NCBI RefSeq assembly: GCF_030418455.1
Contig: NZ_JAUHPW010000002.1
Span: 1-64,000, forward strand
Length of the DNA: 64,000 bases
DNA from: Demequina litoralis
GTDB lineage: Bacteria; Actinomycetota; Actinomycetes; Actinomycetales; Demequinaceae
Reading direction: 5' to 3'
The translations under genes were made by a program, and so were the position numbers. Under the pieces are notes generated by a model. It was not told the DNA's origin. It saw only the letters and a list, made by a program, of their open reading frames with translations, and ran no database searches. This document shows positions 9,334 through 18,881 of this stretch, piece after piece. How positions within the stretch are numbered: position 1 is the first letter of the stretch; each line of letters starts with the position of its first letter.

Positions 9334-10650
9334 ATGACCCACGACCTCGTCATCCGCGCCGCCCGCGCGATCCTGCCCACCGGGGAGGAGCCCGCGTCCG
9401 TCGCGATCGACGGCGGCCGCATCGTCGCCGTCGGGGCGCTCGACGCCGCGATGCCCGCCGACGTCGAGATCGCGCTCGGCCCCGACGAGGTGCTCATGCC
9501 CGGAGGCGTCGACACGCACGTCCACGTCAACGAGCCGGGCCGCACCGAGTGGGAGGGCTTCGACTCCGCCACCCGCGCCGCCCGCGCCGGCGGCGTCACC
9601 ACGCTCATCGACATGCCGCTCAACTCGATCCCGCCGACCGTGTCCCCCGAGGCGCTCGCGGTCAAGCGCGCCGTCGCGGCCGAGAAGTCCCACGTCACCG
9701 TGGGCTTCTGGGGCGGTGCCGTGCCGGAGAACCTGGGCTCGCTGCGGGAGCTGTGGGACGCGGGCGTGTTCGGCTTCAAGTGCTTCCTCGCGCCCAGCGG
9801 GGTCGACGAGTTCGGGCACCTCGACCGCGCGCAGCTGCGAGCCGCGATGGAGGAGATCGCGGGCTTCGGCGGGCTGCTCATCGTGCACGCCGAGGATCCC
9901 GAGGTGCTGGCGGCGCACGAGGACGGCGTGGGCCGCGGCTACGGCTCGTTCGTGGCGTCGCGGCCCGAGGAGGCCGAGACCAGCGCGATCGCGGCCGTGA
10001 TCGACGGCGTGCGCGCCACCGGGGTGCGGGCGCACATACTGCACCTCTCGGCCGCGTCGGCGCTGCCGCTGGTCGCGGCCGCGAAGGCCGAGGGCCTGCC
10101 CCTCACCGCCGAGACCTGCCCGCACTACCTCACGTTCGACGCGGAGCACATCGACGACGGCGCGACCCAGTTCAAGTGCTGCCCTCCCATCCGCTCGGAG
10201 GCCAACCGCGACGCCCTGTGGGACGCGCTCGCCGACGGGATCATCGACTTCGTGGCCTCCGACCACTCCCCCGCGACCGCCGACCTCAAGCTCGCCGGCG
10301 CGGGCGACTTCTCGGTCGCATGGGGCGGCATCGCGGGCCTGCAGGTCGCGCTGCCGGCCGTGTGGACCGGCGCACGGCTGCGCGGCTACCCGCTCGCGGC
10401 CGTCTCCGCGTGGACCTCGGCGATCCCCGCGGCGTGGGCCGGGCTCGCGACCAAGGGCGCGATCGAGGCCGGCCGCGACGCCGACCTCGTCTCCTTCGCC
10501 CCCGAGGAGCCGTGGGAGGTGCATGCGGCGGCGCTCGAGCACCGCAACAAGGTGACGGCCTTCGACGGCCGTGCGCTCGCCGGCCGCGTGCGCCGCGTGT
10601 GGATCGCGGGCTCCGAGACCGCCGAGGGCGTGCTGCTCGACCGGCCCTGA
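9334..10650 (+). CDS. allB: Allantoinase
   Basis: Cyclic amidohydrolase of 438 residues opening allantoin to allantoate. Metal ligands are visible as DTHVHVNEPGR (His62, His64), the carboxylated lysine in FGFKCFLAPSG (Lys149), His185 in VHAEDPE, His in ILHLSAA and the catalytic Asp in SDHSP. The NEPGRTEWEGF segment and the MPLNSIPPT loop are characteristic of allantoinase rather than dihydropyrimidinase. The ATG has GGGGAGGG upstream. Urate oxidase follows after 110 bases on the same strand. Confidence 0.93.
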   Translation: MTHDLVIRAARAILPTGEEPASVAIDGGRIVAVGALDAAMPADVEIALGPDEVLMPGGVDTHVHVNEPGRTEWEGFDSATRAARAGGVTTLIDMPLNSIPPTVSPEALAVKRAVAAEKSHVTVGFWGGAVPENLGSLRELWDAGVFGFKCFLAPSGVDEFGHLDRAQLRAAMEEIAGFGGLLIVHAEDPEVLAAHEDGVGRGYGSFVASRPEEAETSAIAAVIDGVRATGVRAHILHLSAASALPLVAAAKAEGLPLTAETCPHYLTFDAEHIDDGATQFKCCPPIRSEANRDALWDALADGIIDFVASDHSPATADLKLAGAGDFSVAWGGIAGLQVALPAVWTGARLRGYPLAAVSAWTSAIPAAWAGLATKGAIEAGRDADLVSFAPEEPWEVHAAALEHRNKVTAFDGRALAGRVRRVWIAGSETAEGVLLDRP

Positions 10651-10695
10651 CCCCTCACGGAGGCGGGGCCCGGAACAACGATGTGACCCCTCGAA

Positions 10696-10714
10696 ATGTT
10701 GATGTAATCACCAT
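10696..10714 (+). promoter_or_regulatory. Operator-like inverted repeat before urate oxidase
   Basis: ATGTTGAT-GTA-ATCACCAT has 8-base arms matching at 7 of 8 positions and a 3-base spacer, the same architecture as the perfect site at 4811-4829. It is centred about 55 bases upstream of the urate oxidase ATG, a reasonable operator position. A shared purine-responsive regulator is inferred. Confidence 0.55.
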
Positions 10715-10760
10715 CCTCTACCGTGCCAGCAGGCACCCCACCTACTCGCGAGAGGCAGCC

Positions 10761-11663
10761 ATGGGCATCATCTTGGGCGACCACCAGTACGGCAAGGCGG
10801 AGAACCGCATCGTGCGCATCGTGCGCGACACCCCGCGCCACGAGATCCGGGACGTCAACGTCTCCACGTGCCTGCGCGGGAGCTTCGACGAGGCCCACCT
10901 CACCGGCGACCAGGGCGCCGTGCTCCCCACCGACACCCAGAAGCAGACGTCCTACGCGTTCGCCAAGACCGTGGGGCTGGCCTCGCTCGAGCGGTACGCC
11001 CTCGCGCTGGCCACGCACTTCGTCGCGGACGTCGAGCCGGTGGACCAGGCCCGCGTGGAGCTCGAGGAGTTCGCGTGGGAGCGCGTGTCCGTGGGCGGCG
11101 CGGAGCACGACTTCAGCTGGGTGCGCTCGGGCCAGGAGGTGCGCACCGTCGCCGTGACCGTCGAGGACGGCGCGACGTGGATCACCGGCGGTCTCAAGGA
11201 CCTCGTGGTGCTCAAGTCCTCCGGCTCGGAGTTCCACGGCTTCCTCAAGGACGAGTACACGGTCCTCGAGCCCACGTCGGACCGCATCATGGCCACCTCG
11301 CTTGTCGCCAGGTGGCGCTTCGGCGACGTCGACGCGGCGACCTTCGACTTCGACGAGTCGTATGCCGAGATCAAGGCCGCGCTGGTCGAGACGTTCGCGG
11401 GCTTCCACTCGCTCGCGCTCCAGCAGACGCTGTACGAGATGGGCAAGGCGGCCCTCGAGGCCGTGCCCGAGCTGGTCGAGGTGCGCCTGTCCGCGCCGAA
11501 CAAGCACCACTTCGCGTACGACCTCGCGCGCTTCGGCATCGCCAACGACAACGAGGTCTTCCACGCGGACGACCGGCCCTACGGCCTCATCCAGGCGTCG
11601 GTGACGCGGGACGATGCGCCGGCCGCCGGGCCCGCGTGGCAGCAGTACTCGGGCCTGGTCTGA
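10761..11663 (+). CDS. Urate oxidase (uricase)
   Basis: Cofactor-free uricase of 300 residues converting urate to 5-hydroxyisourate. Key residues are the Lys in DHQYGKAENRIVRI, the Thr in LPTDTQKQTSYAFAK and the His in SAPNKHHFAYDL. The tandem T-fold length is normal. The ATG is preceded by GAGAGG. Its product feeds the HIU hydrolase and OHCU decarboxylase encoded at 22.4-23.2 kb. A strong hairpin at 11786-11817 ends the transcript. Confidence 0.95.
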   Translation: MGIILGDHQYGKAENRIVRIVRDTPRHEIRDVNVSTCLRGSFDEAHLTGDQGAVLPTDTQKQTSYAFAKTVGLASLERYALALATHFVADVEPVDQARVELEEFAWERVSVGGAEHDFSWVRSGQEVRTVAVTVEDGATWITGGLKDLVVLKSSGSEFHGFLKDEYTVLEPTSDRIMATSLVARWRFGDVDAATFDFDESYAEIKAALVETFAGFHSLALQQTLYEMGKAALEAVPELVEVRLSAPNKHHFAYDLARFGIANDNEVFHADDRPYGLIQASVTRDDAPAAGPAWQQYSGLV

Positions 11664-11785
11664 GCGCGGCGCGACGGCACGCATGACGGATCGTCCGGCC
11701 GACGATCCTTCGTGCGCGCCGGAACCGACCTCGATGTCGGAGCGACGCGGCGAGGATCCGACATCCGGGCTGCGAATAGAAGCGG

Positions 11786-11817
11786 CGAGGCCCCGCACCT
11801 GACGGTGCGGGGCCTCG
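11786..11817. terminator. Bidirectional hairpin terminator, uricase / nrdF
   Basis: A perfect 14-base stem (CGAGGCCCCGCACC and its complement) closes a TGAC loop between the convergent urate oxidase and nrdF genes. There is no clear T-run on either side, as is common in high-GC actinobacteria. Confidence 0.85.
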
Positions 11818-11835
11818 ATGCTGGACGGGCGGGAC

Positions 11836-12822
<987 letters not shown>

Positions 12823-12841
12823 TCAGCGAGTGCGGGGGACG

Positions 12842-14971
12842 CTACAGCATGCAGCTGACGCAGCCCTCGACCTCGGTGCCCTCGAGCGCCATCTGGCGGA
12901 TGCGGATGTAGTAGATGGTCTTGATGCCCTTGCGCCACGCGTAGATCTGCGCCTTGTTGATGTCGCGCGTGGTGGCGGTGTCCGGGAAGAACAGGGTCAG
13001 CGACAGGCCCTGGTCGACGTGCTGCGTCGCCGCGGCGTAGGTGTCGATGATCTTCTCGGGGCCGATCTCGTACGCGTCCTGGAAGTACTCCAGGTTGTCG
13101 TTGTCCATGAAGGGCGCCGGGTAGTAGACGCGGCCCAGCTTGCCCTCCTTGCGGATCTCGATGCGCGACGCGATCGGGTGGATCGAGGACGTCGAGTTGT
13201 TGATGTAGGAGATCGAGCCGGTCGGCGGGACGGCCTGGAGGTTCTGGTTGAAGATGCCGTGCTCCTGGACCTTGGCCTTGAGCGCGCGCCAGTCGTCCTG
13301 GGTCGGGATCTCGATGCCGGCCTCGGCGAACAGCTCCGCGACGCGGGCGGTCGCCGGCACCCACTCCTGCTCGGTGTACTTGTCGAAGAACTCACCCGAC
13401 GCGTACTTCGAGTTCTCGAAGCCCTCGAAGGCCGTGCCCTGCTCCTGCGCGATCCTGTTCGAGGCGGCGATCGCGTGGAACAGCACCGTGTAGAAGTAGA
13501 TGTTGGTGAAGTCGACGCCCTCCTCGGACCCGTAGTGGATCCGCTCGCGGCCGAGGTAGCCGTGGAGGTTCATCTGGCCCAGGCCGATCGCGTGGGCGCG
13601 GTCGTTGCCGTAGCGGATCGACGGCACCGCATCGATGGCCGACTGGGTCGACACGGCGGTGAGGCCGCGCACCGCGATCTCGACGGTCTGCGAGAGGTTG
13701 CCGCCGTCCATCGCGGTCGCGATGTTCATCGAGCCGAGGTTGCAGGAGATGTCCTTGCCGGTCTCCGCGTAGGTGAGGTCCTCGTTGAAGGTCGACGGGG
13801 TGTTGACCTGGAGGATCTCAGAGCAGAGGTTGGACATGTTGATGCGGCCCGCGACCGGGTTGGCGTTGTTCACCGTGTCCTCGAACACGATGTACGGGTA
13901 GCCGGACTCGAACTGGAGCTCCGCGACGGTCTGGAAGAACTGGCGGGCCGCGATCTTGGTCTTGCGGATCCGCGGGTCGTCCACCATCTCGTGGTACTTC
14001 TCCGAGATCGAGATATCGCCGAACGGGACGCCGTAGACGCGCTCGACGTCGTACGGGCTGAAGAGGTACATCTCCTCGTTCTTGCGGGCGAGCTCGAACG
14101 TGATGTCCGGCACGACGACGCCGAGCGACAGCGTCTTGATGCGGATCTTCTCGTCGGCGTTCTCACGCTTGGTGTCGAGGAACTTCATGATGTCGGGGTG
14201 GTGCGCGGAGAGGTAGACCGCGCCGGCGCCCTGACGCGCGCCCAGCTGGTTCGCGTAGGTGAAGGAGTCCTCGAGGAGCTTCATCACGGGGATGATGCCC
14301 GAGGACTGGTTCTCGATGTGCTTGATGGGCGCGCCGGCCTCGCGGATGTTCGACAGCGACAGGGCGACGCCGCCGCCGCGCTTCGACAGCTGCAGCGCCG
14401 AGTTGATCGAGCGGCCGATCGACTCCATGTTGTCCTCGATGCGCAGCAGGAAGCACGAGACGAACTCGCCGCGCTGGGCCTTGCCCGCGTTGAGGAAGGT
14501 GGGGGTCGCGGGCTGGAAGCGGCCCGAGACGATCTCGTCGACCAGCTTGGTCGCGAGCTCGGTGTCGCCTGCGGCGAGCGTCAGCGCGACCATGACGACG
14601 CGGTCCTCGTAGCGCTCGAGATAGCGCTTGCCGTCGAAGGTCTTGAGCGTGTAGCTCGTGTAGTACTTGAAGGCGCCCAGGAAGGTCGGGAAGCGGAACT
14701 TCTTCGAGTACGCGCGCTCGGTGAGATCGCTGATGAAGCCGAAGTCGTACTGCGCGAGCACCTCGGGCTCGTAGTACTTCTTCTCGACCAGGTAGTCGAG
14801 GCGCTCCTTGAGCGAGTGGAAGAAGACCGTGTTCTGGTTGACGTGCTGGAGGAAGTACTCGCGCGCCGCCTCGCGGTCCTTGTCGAACTGGATGTTCCCC
14901 TCGGTGTCGTAGAGGTTCAGCATCGCGTTGAGCGAGTGGTAGTCCATGCCCGTGCGGGGCGTGTCGATCAC
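12842..14971 (-). CDS. nrdE: Ribonucleotide reductase class Ib, alpha subunit
   Basis: Catalytic subunit of 709 residues reducing ribonucleoside diphosphates. Visible features are the N-terminal [12 protein letters not shown], the active-site region [23 protein letters not shown], and the C-terminal redox pair in EGCVSCML. The start taken is GTG at 14971, which overlaps the nrdI stop as GTGA; ATG at 14947 is an alternative that would remove eight residues. NrdH supplies electrons to the C-terminal cysteines. Confidence 0.94.
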   Translation of the reverse strand: MIDTPRTGMDYHSLNAMLNLYDTEGNIQFDKDREAAREYFLQHVNQNTVFFHSLKERLDYLVEKKYYEPEVLAQYDFGFISDLTERAYSKKFRFPTFLGAFKYYTSYTLKTFDGKRYLERYEDRVVMVALTLAAGDTELATKLVDEIVSGRFQPATPTFLNAGKAQRGEFVSCFLLRIEDNMESIGRSINSALQLSKRGGGVALSLSNIREAGAPIKHIENQSSGIIPVMKLLEDSFTYANQLGARQGAGAVYLSAHHPDIMKFLDTKRENADEKIRIKTLSLGVVVPDITFELARKNEEMYLFSPYDVERVYGVPFGDISISEKYHEMVDDPRIRKTKIAARQFFQTVAELQFESGYPYIVFEDTVNNANPVAGRINMSNLCSEILQVNTPSTFNEDLTYAETGKDISCNLGSMNIATAMDGGNLSQTVEIAVRGLTAVSTQSAIDAVPSIRYGNDRAHAIGLGQMNLHGYLGRERIHYGSEEGVDFTNIYFYTVLFHAIAASNRIAQEQGTAFEGFENSKYASGEFFDKYTEQEWVPATARVAELFAEAGIEIPTQDDWRALKAKVQEHGIFNQNLQAVPPTGSISYINNSTSSIHPIASRIEIRKEGKLGRVYYPAPFMDNDNLEYFQDAYEIGPEKIIDTYAAATQHVDQGLSLTLFFPDTATTRDINKAQIYAWRKGIKTIYYIRIRQMALEGTEVEGCVSCML

Positions 14972-15369
14972 GGTTGCTTCCACAGGTCTTCCAATCCCTT
15001 GCGGACGGCGGTGACGTCGTCCTGCGTTCCGAAAAGCTCGAGCTTGTACAGGTGCGGCACCTTGCACTTCGCGGCGACGATGTCGCCTGCGATGCAGTAG
15101 GCCGAACCGAAGTTGGTGTTGCCCGCGCTGATCACGCCCCGGATGTACGAGCGGTTGTGCTCGTCGTTCAGGAACTTGATGACCTGCTTGGGCACGGCGC
15201 CGCGGTCGTTGCCGCCGCCGTAGGTGGGCAGGACGAGCACGAAGGGCTCGTCCACCTTGAGGGGCTCGTCCGTGGGGTACAGCGGGATCCGGTCCGCCGG
15301 CACGCCCAGCTTCTCGACGAAGCGGTGGGTGTTGCCGGAGGTGGAGCTGAAGTAGACGAGCGAGGCCAT
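14968..15369 (-). CDS. nrdI: NrdI flavodoxin-like protein
   Basis: Protein of 133 residues with the FMN-binding loop [33 protein letters not shown] and ISAGNTNFG, typical of NrdI. In class Ib systems NrdI generates the oxidant that assembles the NrdF metal-tyrosyl cofactor. It follows nrdH by 12 bases and overlaps the nrdE start. Confidence 0.95.
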   Translation of the reverse strand: MASLVYFSSTSGNTHRFVEKLGVPADRIPLYPTDEPLKVDEPFVLVLPTYGGGNDRGAVPKQVIKFLNDEHNRSYIRGVISAGNTNFGSAYCIAGDIVAAKCKVPHLYKLELFGTQDDVTAVRKGLEDLWKQP

Positions 15370-15381
15370 AGGGCGGCTGTC

Positions 15382-15618
15382 TTAGGAGGCGGCCCGCTCG
15401 GCGAGCGCGGCGATGCGGTCCGGCTGGAAGCCCGACCAGTGCTCGTCGCCGGCGATGACCACGGGCGCCTGGAGGTAGCCCAGCTTCATCACGGTGTCGT
15501 AGGCGTCCTGGTCCTCGGTCACGTCGAAGATCTGGAACTCGAGCTCGGCGCGCTCGAGGGCCTTCTTGGTGGCGGTGCACTGCACGCAGCTGGGCTTCGA
15601 GTAGACCGAGATCGTCAT
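15382..15618 (-). CDS. nrdH: NrdH glutaredoxin-like redoxin
   Basis: Redoxin of 78 residues, electron donor to NrdE. The active site is CVQC near the N-terminus ([16 protein letters not shown]), with the cis-proline region [19 protein letters not shown] characteristic of NrdH. The ATG at 15618 has GAAAGGACG upstream and was preferred over a longer form whose extension covers the NrdR-box promoter region. Confidence 0.95.
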   Translation of the reverse strand: MTISVYSKPSCVQCTATKKALERAELEFQIFDVTEDQDAYDTVMKLGYLQAPVVIAGDEHWSGFQPDRIAALAERAAS

Positions 15619-15659
15619 GGGGACGTCCTTTCGAGAGACGAAACGTGGGACAGCAAGCG

Positions 15660-15705
15660 CCACTATATCTGGGGCCTGCACCCCAGTGCCACCACTAGAT
15701 GGTGT
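15660..15705 (-). promoter_or_regulatory. Paired NrdR boxes upstream of nrdHIEF
   Basis: CACTATATCTGGG (from 15661) and CACTAGATGGTG (from 15693) each resemble the NrdR consensus ACACwATATwTwGTGT. They start 32 bases apart, about three helix turns, which is the usual spacing for a cooperative NrdR pair. They lie 43-87 bases upstream of nrdH. Confidence 0.75.
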
Positions 15706-15708
15706 GTT

Positions 15709-15807
15709 TCATCCACAGATTTCCCCACATTTTTCCCACAGCGGGGCACGATGCCTGTGGGTAGCCGGGCGCGCCGCGCGCGACACGCCGGGGGAACCTG
15801 TGGACAG
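15709..15807. promoter_or_regulatory. DnaA-box-like cluster between nrdH and guaD
   Basis: Five near matches to TTrTCCACA lie within 99 bases: TCATCCACA (15709), TTCCCCACA (15721) and TTTCCCACA (15732), spaced 12 and 11 bases apart, then TGTGGGTAG (15756) and TGTGGACAG (15799) on the opposite strand. The last is one base from the actinobacterial form. DnaA control of ribonucleotide reductase is known in E. coli; here it is inferred. Confidence 0.5.
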
Positions 15808-15906
15808 GGTCGGCGTGCCCGAAACGCCGCCGAAACAGGGGCCCGTCTACGGTGACGGGATACGTCGCCCCCCGCACCGGGGCGGCGCTGGGGGAGGAAC
15901 ACCGTC

Positions 15907-17337
15907 ATGGCAGACCGCGGAGAGGTCGCATCGGGCGTCCGCGTCTATCGCGCGCACGTCTTCCACATCGCCGGCGCGCCCGCGCAGACCGACGTGGCGT
16001 CGCACCTCGTGTCGCTGCCCGACGGCGCGCTCGTGGTCGACGGCGAGGGGATGATCGCCTGGGTGGGCCCGTGGGCCTCGCTGCCCGCCGCGTACGCCGA
16101 TGCACCGGTCACCCGCGCCGACTACCTCCTCCCCGGCTTCGTCGACTCGCACGTCCACTACCCGCAGTCCTACGCCACCGCCGCGCACGGCGGCGGCCAG
16201 CTGCTCGAGTGGCTCGACCACTGCATCTTCCCCACCGAGGCCCGCTTCGCGGACCCCGACTTCGCCAACCGCGCCGCGCGCTACTTCACGCGCCGCCGCA
16301 TCGCCGCGGGCACCACCGCCGCGATGGTGTTCGGCAGCGCCTTCCCCGTCGCCCAGGACGCGCTCTACCGCGCGACCCTCGAGGCGGGCCTGCGGGTCGT
16401 GTCCGGCCGCGGCGTGCAGACGGTGGGGCCGCCCGCCGCATCGTCCCTCCTCACGTCCGAGGAGAGGGCCATCGAGCTGGTCGCCGACGAGATCGACCGC
16501 TGGCACGCCGTCGACACCGGGGACCCCTGCTCGGCGCTGGTCCAGGTCGCGATCGTGCCGCGGTTCTCCCTGTCCGTGACGCAACGGACGCTGGCCGCGA
16601 TGGGCGAGCTGTACGAGGAGGCGCAGCTCCACGGCGTCTACTTCCACTCGCACCTCAACGAGAACAACCGCAAGGGCGACGGCGAGATCGCGGCGGTGCT
16701 CGGGTCGTACGGAGTCGAGGCCTACCTCGACACCTACGACGGCCGCTTCCTGCCGGGCTCGCGGATGGGCGGGCGGTCGCTGCTGGGCCGGCGGTCCTCG
16801 CTCGCGCACGCGGTGCACTGCCAGCCGCGCGAGCTCGCCCGCATGGCGGAGACCGGCACCTCGATCGCGCACTGCCCCACGTCGCAGCTGTTCCTAGGAT
16901 CGGGGACGATGCCGTGGCGGGCCACCGTCGAGACCGGCGTCAACGTGGCGCTGGGCTCCGACATCGGGGCGGGCGACGAGTGGCTGATCTCGCGGGTCGC
17001 GGGCGACGCGTACAAGGTGCACATCTCCGAGTCCGGGGATGCCGGCACCGCCCTGCACCCGGCGGAGCTGCTGTTCGCGGCGACCCTTGCCGGCGCGCGG
17101 GCGCTCGACATGGAGCACGCCTTCGGCAACCTCGACGCGGGCAAGGACGCGGACTTCCTGCTCATCGAGACGTCCCGGTGGGAGCCGCTCGAGGGCATGC
17201 TCTCCATGGGGATCCGTTCCGACGACGAGGAGCAGGCGACGCTCGAGGAGCTGTTCACGCTGCTGGTCGGGCTGCGCCAGCCGGCGATCGCCGGGGTCTA
17301 CGTCCAGGGCAAGCGGGCGGTCGCGCCGGAGCTGTAG
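15907..17337 (+). CDS. guaD: Guanine deaminase
   Basis: Amidohydrolase of 476 residues converting guanine to xanthine, the substrate of the dehydrogenase at 4934-8403. The family hallmark PGFVDSHVHYPQ is present, followed by LLEWLDHCIFPTEARF, the zinc/substrate motif FHSHLNENN, HCPTSQLFLGSG and LGSDIGAGDEW. The length is typical. The ATG is preceded by GGGGGAGG. It is transcribed away from nrdHIEF, so its promoter must share the gap holding the DnaA-like boxes. A hairpin repeat follows the stop codon. Confidence 0.94.
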   Translation: MADRGEVASGVRVYRAHVFHIAGAPAQTDVASHLVSLPDGALVVDGEGMIAWVGPWASLPAAYADAPVTRADYLLPGFVDSHVHYPQSYATAAHGGGQLLEWLDHCIFPTEARFADPDFANRAARYFTRRRIAAGTTAAMVFGSAFPVAQDALYRATLEAGLRVVSGRGVQTVGPPAASSLLTSEERAIELVADEIDRWHAVDTGDPCSALVQVAIVPRFSLSVTQRTLAAMGELYEEAQLHGVYFHSHLNENNRKGDGEIAAVLGSYGVEAYLDTYDGRFLPGSRMGGRSLLGRRSSLAHAVHCQPRELARMAETGTSIAHCPTSQLFLGSGTMPWRATVETGVNVALGSDIGAGDEWLISRVAGDAYKVHISESGDAGTALHPAELLFAATLAGARALDMEHAFGNLDAGKDADFLLIETSRWEPLEGMLSMGIRSDDEEQATLEELFTLLVGLRQPAIAGVYVQGKRAVAPEL

Positions 17338-17445
17338 ATGCGTCCGGTGCCGCGCGATCGCCCGGCCCCCGCTGCCGGCGGCACCGCCGCTGCTGCGCGC
17401 TCGCGCTCCTCGCCGCGGGCCAGGCAGGCGCGCTCGCGTGCACGT

Positions 17446-17549
17446 CGTGCTCGCGAATTTCAGGAATCGCTTGAACAGCCCCGCCGAAGGGGCGGTTCCG
17501 CTGCCCGCTGCCAGTCCTGTTCAAGCCTGCGTTGAAATACGCGGACACG
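17446..17549 (-). repeat. Dispersed hairpin repeat, copy 2
   Basis: Inverted copy of the element at 214-317: arms at 17446-17475 and 17520-17549 with a 44-base loop. The arm at 17520-17549 is the exact complement of the first 30 bases of copy 1. It lies about 110 bases after the guaD stop, in the same orientation relative to its upstream gene as copy 1 is to the XRE-cupin gene. The 382-base gap 17338-17719 that holds it contains no convincing gene, although an ATG immediately follows the guaD TAG and opens a 65-codon frame. Confidence 0.85.
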
Positions 17550-17719
17550 AAGTGCGCGCCTGCCCGCCGACACGCGTGCGCCCCGACGCCCCGGAACGCC
17601 CGCGCCCCGACGCCCCGATCCTCGACGCCGCGTGATGCATCGACCGCTCGACCTTGAGGCCGCGACCGGGCACTCCGCACCTCCCAGCGCGCGGGGCCGG
17701 CCGGCGCTAGGCTCGCGCC

Positions 17720-18016
17720 ATGCATCCCACCGCGAAACGCTGCGTCCAGTGGGCGGTCGGGCTCGTGTTCATCGGCACCGCGGCCATGGTCTTCGGGACC
17801 GAGCTCCTCATCCGCGCCGAGGCGTACCTCGGGCTGAACGGCGCCGTCGCGCTCTGGCTGATCGACTACGTCGTCGGCGGGATCCGCGTCTTCGCCGTCC
17901 CGATCGCCGCCGCCCTGGTGGCCGCGGCCGTGGTGGTCCAGACCCTCGCCCCGGCGCGCGGGATGGCCGATGCCGAGGCCACGCAGCCCGACGCGGGCGA
18001 GGCCCACGCCCCGTGA
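17720..18016 (+). CDS. Small two-helix membrane protein
   Basis: Hypothetical protein of 98 residues. Two hydrophobic helices are evident (WAVGLVFIGTAAMVFGTEL and IRVFAVPIAAALVAAAVVV), joined by a short loop containing LNGAVALWLIDYVVGG. The tail is Ala/Asp/Glu-rich and presumably cytoplasmic. It is followed after 13 bases by another small gene on the same strand. I do not recognise the family and assign no function. Confidence 0.65.
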   Translation: MHPTAKRCVQWAVGLVFIGTAAMVFGTELLIRAEAYLGLNGAVALWLIDYVVGGIRVFAVPIAAALVAAAVVVQTLAPARGMADAEATQPDAGEAHAP

Positions 18017-18029
18017 GAGGATTCCCGCC

Positions 18030-18308
18030 ATGGCAGTGGTGGGAGATCGCATCGCGGAGCGCGCGGCCGAGGACTTCGGCCGCTCCGCACCGCGCGTGGT
18101 CAGCGCGCTCGAGCGGCTCGCGGTGAGCCCGAGCGCCGACCCCGAACGCATCCAGGCCGCCGTGCTCCTCGCCTCGCGGGGCGACCTCACGATGCTCGAC
18201 GATGCGCTCGAGCACGCCGCGGACGACTGGCCCGACCTCCTCGACCGCGCGGGCCTGGCGGGCGCCGACTGGCGCGACCGTCTCGACGACGCGCTCGGCC
18301 GGGGCTGA
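18030..18308 (+). CDS. Small acidic helical protein, hypothetical
   Basis: Hypothetical protein of 92 residues, rich in Asp, Glu, Ala and Leu, with predicted amphipathic helices (RIAERAAEDFGRSAPRVVSA; LDDALEHAADDWPDLLDR) and no membrane segment or cysteine. The ATG has GAGAGG seven bases upstream, good support for translation. It probably shares a transcript with the small membrane protein at 17720-18016. The family is not recognised. Confidence 0.65.
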   Translation: MAVVGDRIAERAAEDFGRSAPRVVSALERLAVSPSADPERIQAAVLLASRGDLTMLDDALEHAADDWPDLLDRAGLAGADWRDRLDDALGRG

Positions 18309-18392
18309 GCGCCGGCGCACCGCCGCATCGTCCTGCCGGACCGCCCGCCGGACCGCCCGCGGGACCGCACCGGACCAAGGTCCCGGGCCAGA

Positions 18393-18450
18393 TTGACACG
18401 TGCTTCATAGCGTGGACGCGGGTCCCCGATCAGCCCGGCAACGATGCCGG
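18393..18450 (+). promoter_or_regulatory. Leader with -35-like box and hairpin before AhpD-like gene
   Basis: TTGACA occurs at 18393-18398, but no good -10 box stands at the standard distance. Further down, CCGGCA-ACGA-TGCCGG (18435-18450) forms a perfect 6-base hairpin 26 bases before the ATG. A structured leader is possible; no known riboswitch family could be assigned. Confidence 0.3.
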
Positions 18451-18475
18451 ACGCCAAGTCGAAGGGACATGCGAC

Positions 18476-18820
18476 ATGAACCACCACGAGCACTACGACG
18501 ACGTGATGTGCGGGATCGGGGATCTCGGCAAGGTCATCCCCGGCACCATCGGCGGGTTCTTCACGATGCACAAGGAGGCGCTGGCCGACGGCGCGCTCTC
18601 GAAGTGCGAGAAGGAGCTGATGGCCCTCGCGATCGGCATCGCGGTGCGCTGCGGCGGCTGCATCACCTGCCACGTCAAGGACGCGCTCGCCGCAGGTGCG
18701 ACCCCCGAGCAGGTCTACGAGACCATCGGCGTCGCGATCCTCATGGGCGGCGGTCCGGCGGCGGTCTACGGGAACGAGGCCCGCAAGGCGCTCGAGTCGT
18801 TCGTCGCAGCCCCGGTCTGA
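18476..18820 (+). CDS. AhpD-like carboxymuconolactone decarboxylase family protein
   Basis: Protein of 114 residues with a single CMD domain. The active-site pattern CGGCITCHVKDAL contains the CxxC pair and following His used by AhpD-type peroxidase or thiol-reductase members, with the upstream Glu in KCEKELMALAIGIAVRC. A disulfide-redox role is more likely than lactone decarboxylation. AAGGGACA precedes the ATG. The gene stands alone, followed by a terminator hairpin at 18830-18862. Confidence 0.85.
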   Translation: MNHHEHYDDVMCGIGDLGKVIPGTIGGFFTMHKEALADGALSKCEKELMALAIGIAVRCGGCITCHVKDALAAGATPEQVYETIGVAILMGGGPAAVYGNEARKALESFVAAPV

Positions 18821-18829
18821 GCCCGAGCC

Positions 18830-18862
18830 GAGGAGGGCGGGGCCTCGCGCCCCGCCCTCCTC
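18830..18862. terminator. Bidirectional hairpin terminator
   Basis: A perfect 14-base stem (GAGGAGGGCGGGGC with its complement) and a CTCGC loop lie between the convergent AhpD-like gene and the hypothetical gene at 18882-19805. It likely ends both transcripts. Confidence 0.85.
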
Positions 18863-18881
18863 GTGCGTCCGGGCGACAGGG

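Noticed and set aside
12842..15618. Single fused nrdH-I-E reading frame
   Set aside because: The long minus-strand frame before nrdE is a shadow of nrdI and nrdH; a GTGA overlap and proper ribosome binding sites define three separate genes.
15709..15807. Chromosome or plasmid replication origin
   Set aside because: Despite DnaA-like boxes there is no AT-rich unwinding region, and dnaA, dnaN and parAB are absent; a regulatory role at nrdH is simpler.
18393..18421. Complete sigma-70 promoter before the AhpD-like gene
   Set aside because: TTGACA is present but the -10 position reads ACGCGG, so only the -35-like box is supported.
18431..18452. SAM riboswitch
   Set aside because: Only the GCCCGGCAAC word is reminiscent; the pseudoknot and other conserved helices are not visible and the gene is not in sulfur metabolism.
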